Program-made: the position numbers and the translations under genes | The notes under the pieces: model-generated | The model's database searches: none | Told to the model about the DNA's origin: nothing | Seen by the model: only the letters and a program-made list of their open reading frames with translations | Source of the DNA: an uncultured Alphaproteobacteria bacterium | GTDB lineage: Bacteria > Pseudomonadota > Alphaproteobacteria > CASFRQ01 > SAAU01 | DNA length: 8,375 nucleotides | Assembly: GCA_949296785.1 (NCBI GenBank) | Contig: CASFRQ010000175.1 | Span: forward strand, 1 to 8,375 | Direction: 5' to 3' | Shown: piece by piece, positions 6,185 to 8,375 of the stretch | Layout: each line of letters opens with the position of its first letter | How positions within the stretch are numbered: the first letter of the stretch is position 1

Positions 6185-6967
6185 TTAACCTTTCACCTCC
6201 ATCCGAATGGGGCCCGAGGCGCTGCCCGTAATAAATTGGCGCACATAGGGATTGTCCGTTTTGTCCATTTCCTTGACCGTTCCCGTCCAGATGATTTTCC
6301 CTTGATAGAGCATGGCAACCCTGTCCGCGATTTTGCGGACGGAAGCGATGTCGTGCGTGATGGTCAGCGCGGTGGCTCCCAAATTTTTAACGGTGGAGAC
6401 AATCAATTCGTTAATAACGTCCGACATAATCGGGTCCAGGCCGGTGGTCGGCTCATCAAAGAAAATAATGTCCGGCGTGGCGGCAATCGCGCGCGCCAGT
6501 CCCACCCTTTTTTTCATGCCGCCCGACAAATCGTCCGGGTACAAAGAGGCGACATCCTCCCCCAAGCCGACGGCTCGCAGTTTTTCAAGGGCGATTTTAT
6601 AGGCCTCTTTTTTCTTCATCTTTTTTCCCTGCACCAAGGCGAAAGAGACATTGTCCAAAACCGTCAGGCTGTCAAACAAGGCGGCACCCTGAAACAGCAT
6701 GCCGATTTTGGCGTTGATTCTTTCGTGTTCCGAAGAAGAGGCGTTGACGGATTCTTCCCCGTTTACAAGGATAGAGCCTTTCTCCGGCGTTAAAAGGCCA
6801 AGAATGCATTTTAAAGTCACGGATTTCCCCGTGCCGGACCCGCCGATGATGACGAGGGATTCGCCTTTTTTTACTTCCAAATCAACGCCTTGGAGAATAT
6901 GCTTTTTCCCAAAGGATTTGTGCACGTCTTTTAAGACTAAGGCAGCTTCTTGTTTTCCAAAATTCAT
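6185..6967 (-). CDS. mlaF: ATP-binding subunit of an MlaFE-type lipid ABC transporter
   Basis: MlaF is the cytoplasmic ATPase that drives the MlaE permease in phospholipid transport between the inner and outer membranes, keeping outer-membrane lipid asymmetry. The 260-residue product has the full ABC set. Walker A is GGSGTGKS (42-49), the Q-loop Gln is at 93, the signature is LSGGMKKR (147-154), Walker B is IIFFDE (167-172), the D-loop is GLD (176-178) and the switch His is at 205. The motif LFQGAALFDSLTV around the Q-loop is typical of the MlaF/Ttg2A branch. The ATG has GGAG about six bases upstream. It starts 36 bases after mlaE with no terminator between, so the two are cotranscribed. Assignment to the Mla type rests on this motif and the MlaE neighbour; the transported lipid is inferred. 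Confidence 0.93.
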   Translation of the reverse strand: MNFGKQEAALVLKDVHKSFGKKHILQGVDLEVKKGESLVIIGGSGTGKSVTLKCILGLLTPEKGSILVNGEESVNASSSEHERINAKIGMLFQGAALFDSLTVLDNVSFALVQGKKMKKKEAYKIALEKLRAVGLGEDVASLYPDDLSGGMKKRVGLARAIAATPDIIFFDEPTTGLDPIMSDVINELIVSTVKNLGATALTITHDIASVRKIADRVAMLYQGKIIWTGTVKEMDKTDNPYVRQFITGSASGPIRMEVKG

Positions 6968-7003
6968 TTAAAACTCCGTTTTTACAGGCTTTGTTGCCGG
7001 AAT

Positions 7004-7777
7004 TCAGCTTTTAAAGAAAATTTCCGTAATAATATAGTTGAATATCAAAATCAGAATGGAAGAGGAAACCACGGCGTTGGTTGTCGCCGCGCCGACACCC
7101 TGCGCTCCGCCTTTGGAATGATACCCCTGATAGCACCCGAGCAGAGTGATGATAAAGCCGAAGACCGCCGCTTTGACCAAACCGGTGATAATATCCAAAG
7201 CTTCCAGATAATTCCAGGTGTTGGACAGGTAAGTCGTCGGATTAAAGTCCAATTTGTACACCCCGATGACATAACCGCCGCAGATACCGATAACATCACC
7301 GATTAACACCAAGACGGGCAGCATGACGATTCCGGCCAGCACCCTGGGCGCAACCAGATATCTGAACGGGTTGGTGGAAAGGGTGGTCAACGCATCAATC
7401 TGTTCCGTGACTTTCATGGTACCCAACTCCGCCGCCATGGAAGCGCCGATTCTGCCCGCGACCATCAGGCCGGCCATAACGGGCGCCAGTTCCCTCGTGA
7501 TGGAGATGAGGACGACCAAAGCGACCGCACCTTCGGCGGAAAGTTGGGCAAAACCCGTATAAGTCTGCAACGCGATAACCATGCCGGAAAACAGGGTAGT
7601 CAATGCCACGACGGGCAAAGAATAAAAGCCGACCTCAACCAACTGTACCAAAAAAGACTTCCAATAAAACGGCGGTGTCAGGCTGTAATAAATCGTTTTT
7701 AAAGTAAAGAGGGCGACTCTGCCGGTTGCTCTTAAAAAGTCAAGGAAAACCTTTCCCAAAAGCGTTAAAAATTCCAT
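7004..7777 (-). CDS. mlaE: Permease subunit of an MlaFE-type lipid ABC transporter
   Basis: MlaE is the inner-membrane permease that pairs with MlaF and, in full systems, with a hexamer of the MCE protein MlaD. The 257-residue product has the usual length. It has an N-terminal amphipathic part (1-40) with PPFYWK, then about five hydrophobic segments (about 47-72, 84-107, 146-173, 195-215, 236-253). The family signature is clear: TRELAPVMAGLMVAGRIG (94-111) followed by AAELGTMKVTEQIDAL (115-130), the Glu/Lys-rich loop that contacts the ATPase. A second conserved block, CYQGYHSKGGAQGVG (215-229), matches the C-terminal region of the family. The ATG is preceded by AAGG eight bases upstream and by a good promoter. 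It is the first gene of the minus-strand cluster. No mlaD, mlaC, mlaB or alr gene is in the window. Confidence 0.95.
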   Translation of the reverse strand: MEFLTLLGKVFLDFLRATGRVALFTLKTIYYSLTPPFYWKSFLVQLVEVGFYSLPVVALTTLFSGMVIALQTYTGFAQLSAEGAVALVVLISITRELAPVMAGLMVAGRIGASMAAELGTMKVTEQIDALTTLSTNPFRYLVAPRVLAGIVMLPVLVLIGDVIGICGGYVIGVYKLDFNPTTYLSNTWNYLEALDIITGLVKAAVFGFIITLLGCYQGYHSKGGAQGVGAATTNAVVSSSILILIFNYIITEIFFKS

Positions 7778-7822
7778 CTGTTCAACCTTATCAGTCTATA
7801 TGTGTCCACAAAATTTTTCTAG

Positions 7823-7851
7823 AGTATAAAATGTTTGCTTCTTTTTTTCAA
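7823..7851 (-). promoter_or_regulatory. Promoter of the mlaE-mlaF(-radA-cvpA) transcription unit
   Basis: On the minus strand TTGAAA (7851-7846) and TATACT (7828-7823) are separated by exactly 17 bases, each one base from the sigma70 consensus. Transcription would start near 7816, giving a leader of about 40 bases before the mlaE ATG at 7777. This is among the best promoter matches in the window. Confidence 0.65.
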
Positions 7852-8375
7852 ACAGTTTTCTTTTTTAATTTTTGTCAGGAGGCAGGCGAGCAAAACGAAC
7901 AAAAATCAGACAAATAAGGGAGGGCCAAACAAGGAAAATAAAGCGAATAACCTACAAAAGTAAAAGCCAAACCGGTGTTTTTCTTTTTGAGCAAAAACTA
8001 TGGAGCGGGCAGTTGTAAGGATTTGGCAAGGCTTAAGCAGGCTGGGGCAAGCGGGATTCTGTTTTCTTTTTTATGGTAAAGCCTCTTTCGGCCGAACGGC
8101 GATAACGAAAATGAGTGGCCGGAATATCAAAAAATACCTGAGTTTGAATAAGGTCAAAGTGAATGTTTGTCTTGATTTCTTTGAAAGGATTGAAAGGAGA
8201 ATAAAAAAGGCTTATTGATGTTTTTCATAGATGTTTCTTTTATTAAAGCATAATCAAATTTTGTAACGAAAGAGCAGATGTGAAATTTAAAGTAGACTGA
8301 AAATGAAAATTAAAGGGCCGCAGATAAAAAAGAGCTTGCAAAAAATGAAAAAATTATGTATGAAGAAGAACCTAA
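7852..8375. other. About 520 bases upstream of the mlaE promoter with no supported gene
   Basis: A 72-codon frame on the plus strand (8000-8218) has only a weak GAG before its ATG and a product with no recognisable feature. A frame from ATG 8303 stays open to the end of the window with a Lys-rich product but no ribosome binding site. It could be the start of a gene continuing to the right, or chance. A perfect tandem repeat of TTGAAAGGA lies at 8181-8198. No RNA gene, terminator or insertion sequence end was recognised. Confidence 0.5.

Noticed and set aside
6236..6793. 185-codon frame antisense to mlaF
   Set aside because: The opposite strand carries all ABC ATPase motifs. This product has no recognisable features.
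6950..7306. 118-codon frame antisense to the end of mlaE
   Set aside because: It spans the mlaE-mlaF gap on the wrong strand and has no ribosome binding site. mlaE is certain.
7831..7917. 28-residue frame with a hydrophobic stretch and a Cys resembling a lipoprotein signal
   Set aside because: No ribosome binding site and no basic N-terminus. It lies over the opposite-strand mlaE promoter.
8000..8218. 72-codon plus-strand frame
   Set aside because: Only a weak GAG lies before the ATG, and the product lacks recognisable features or clear coding bias.
8303..8375. Start of a Lys-rich frame running off the right end
   Set aside because: Only 24 codons are visible and there is no ribosome binding site, so it cannot be supported from this window.
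1..8375. CRISPR arrays, tRNA or rRNA genes, insertion sequences, prophage or toxin-antitoxin modules
   Set aside because: No regularly spaced repeats, no cloverleaf with a T-arm motif, and no transposase, integrase or toxin-like frame was found on either strand.

Overview
This window looks like a housekeeping stretch of a bacterial chromosome, most likely from an alphaproteobacterium. The evidence is the run mlaE-mlaF-radA-cvpA on one strand, together with a CvpA that has the long charged C-terminal tail I associate with that class. The radA-cvpA adjacency is commonly seen in Alphaproteobacteria. Coding DNA is of medium GC and the gaps are AT-rich, with clear sigma70-type promoters. A host-associated Rhodospirillales-like lineage would fit, but that is inference. 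I see no mobile element, CRISPR array, tRNA or rRNA.

Left end (1-1009): the 3' part of an unrecognised hydrophilic gene enters from the left and stops at 478. It is followed by about 500 bases of short open stretches that change frame, often near runs of A or T. This looks like a decayed or frameshifted 3' end, and it runs into the 3' end of lepA. lepA itself (995-2797, minus) is full length.

Middle (2798-3899): a divergent promoter region serves lepA to the left and a 75-residue protein of unknown function to the right. The small gene has a near-consensus promoter and a good ribosome binding site. It is followed by 687 bases without a convincing gene but rich in hairpins. On the minus strand this stretch has a promoter-like pair inside a perfect inverted repeat, a long stem-loop and a strong intrinsic terminator. 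That is the layout of a small RNA gene, or of the 3' UTR of the cvpA transcript.

Right half (3900-7777, all minus): mlaE and mlaF encode the permease and ATPase of an MlaFE-type lipid transporter. radA encodes the RecA-like DNA repair ATPase and cvpA a membrane protein. Transcription probably starts at the promoter at 7823-7851. mlaE and mlaF lie 36 bases apart with no terminator between them. radA follows after 231 bases containing mutually exclusive hairpins and an A-rich leader. cvpA overlaps the radA stop codon and is probably translationally coupled to it. purF, often next in this cluster, is absent, and no MCE-domain (mlaD) gene is present.

Right end (7778-8375): apart from the mlaE promoter, about 500 bases have no gene I can support. 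The window is mostly conventional. The items most worth a second look are the hairpin region with the candidate small RNA (3663-3857), the alternative pairings between mlaF and radA, the small unknown gene, and the frame-shifting left end.
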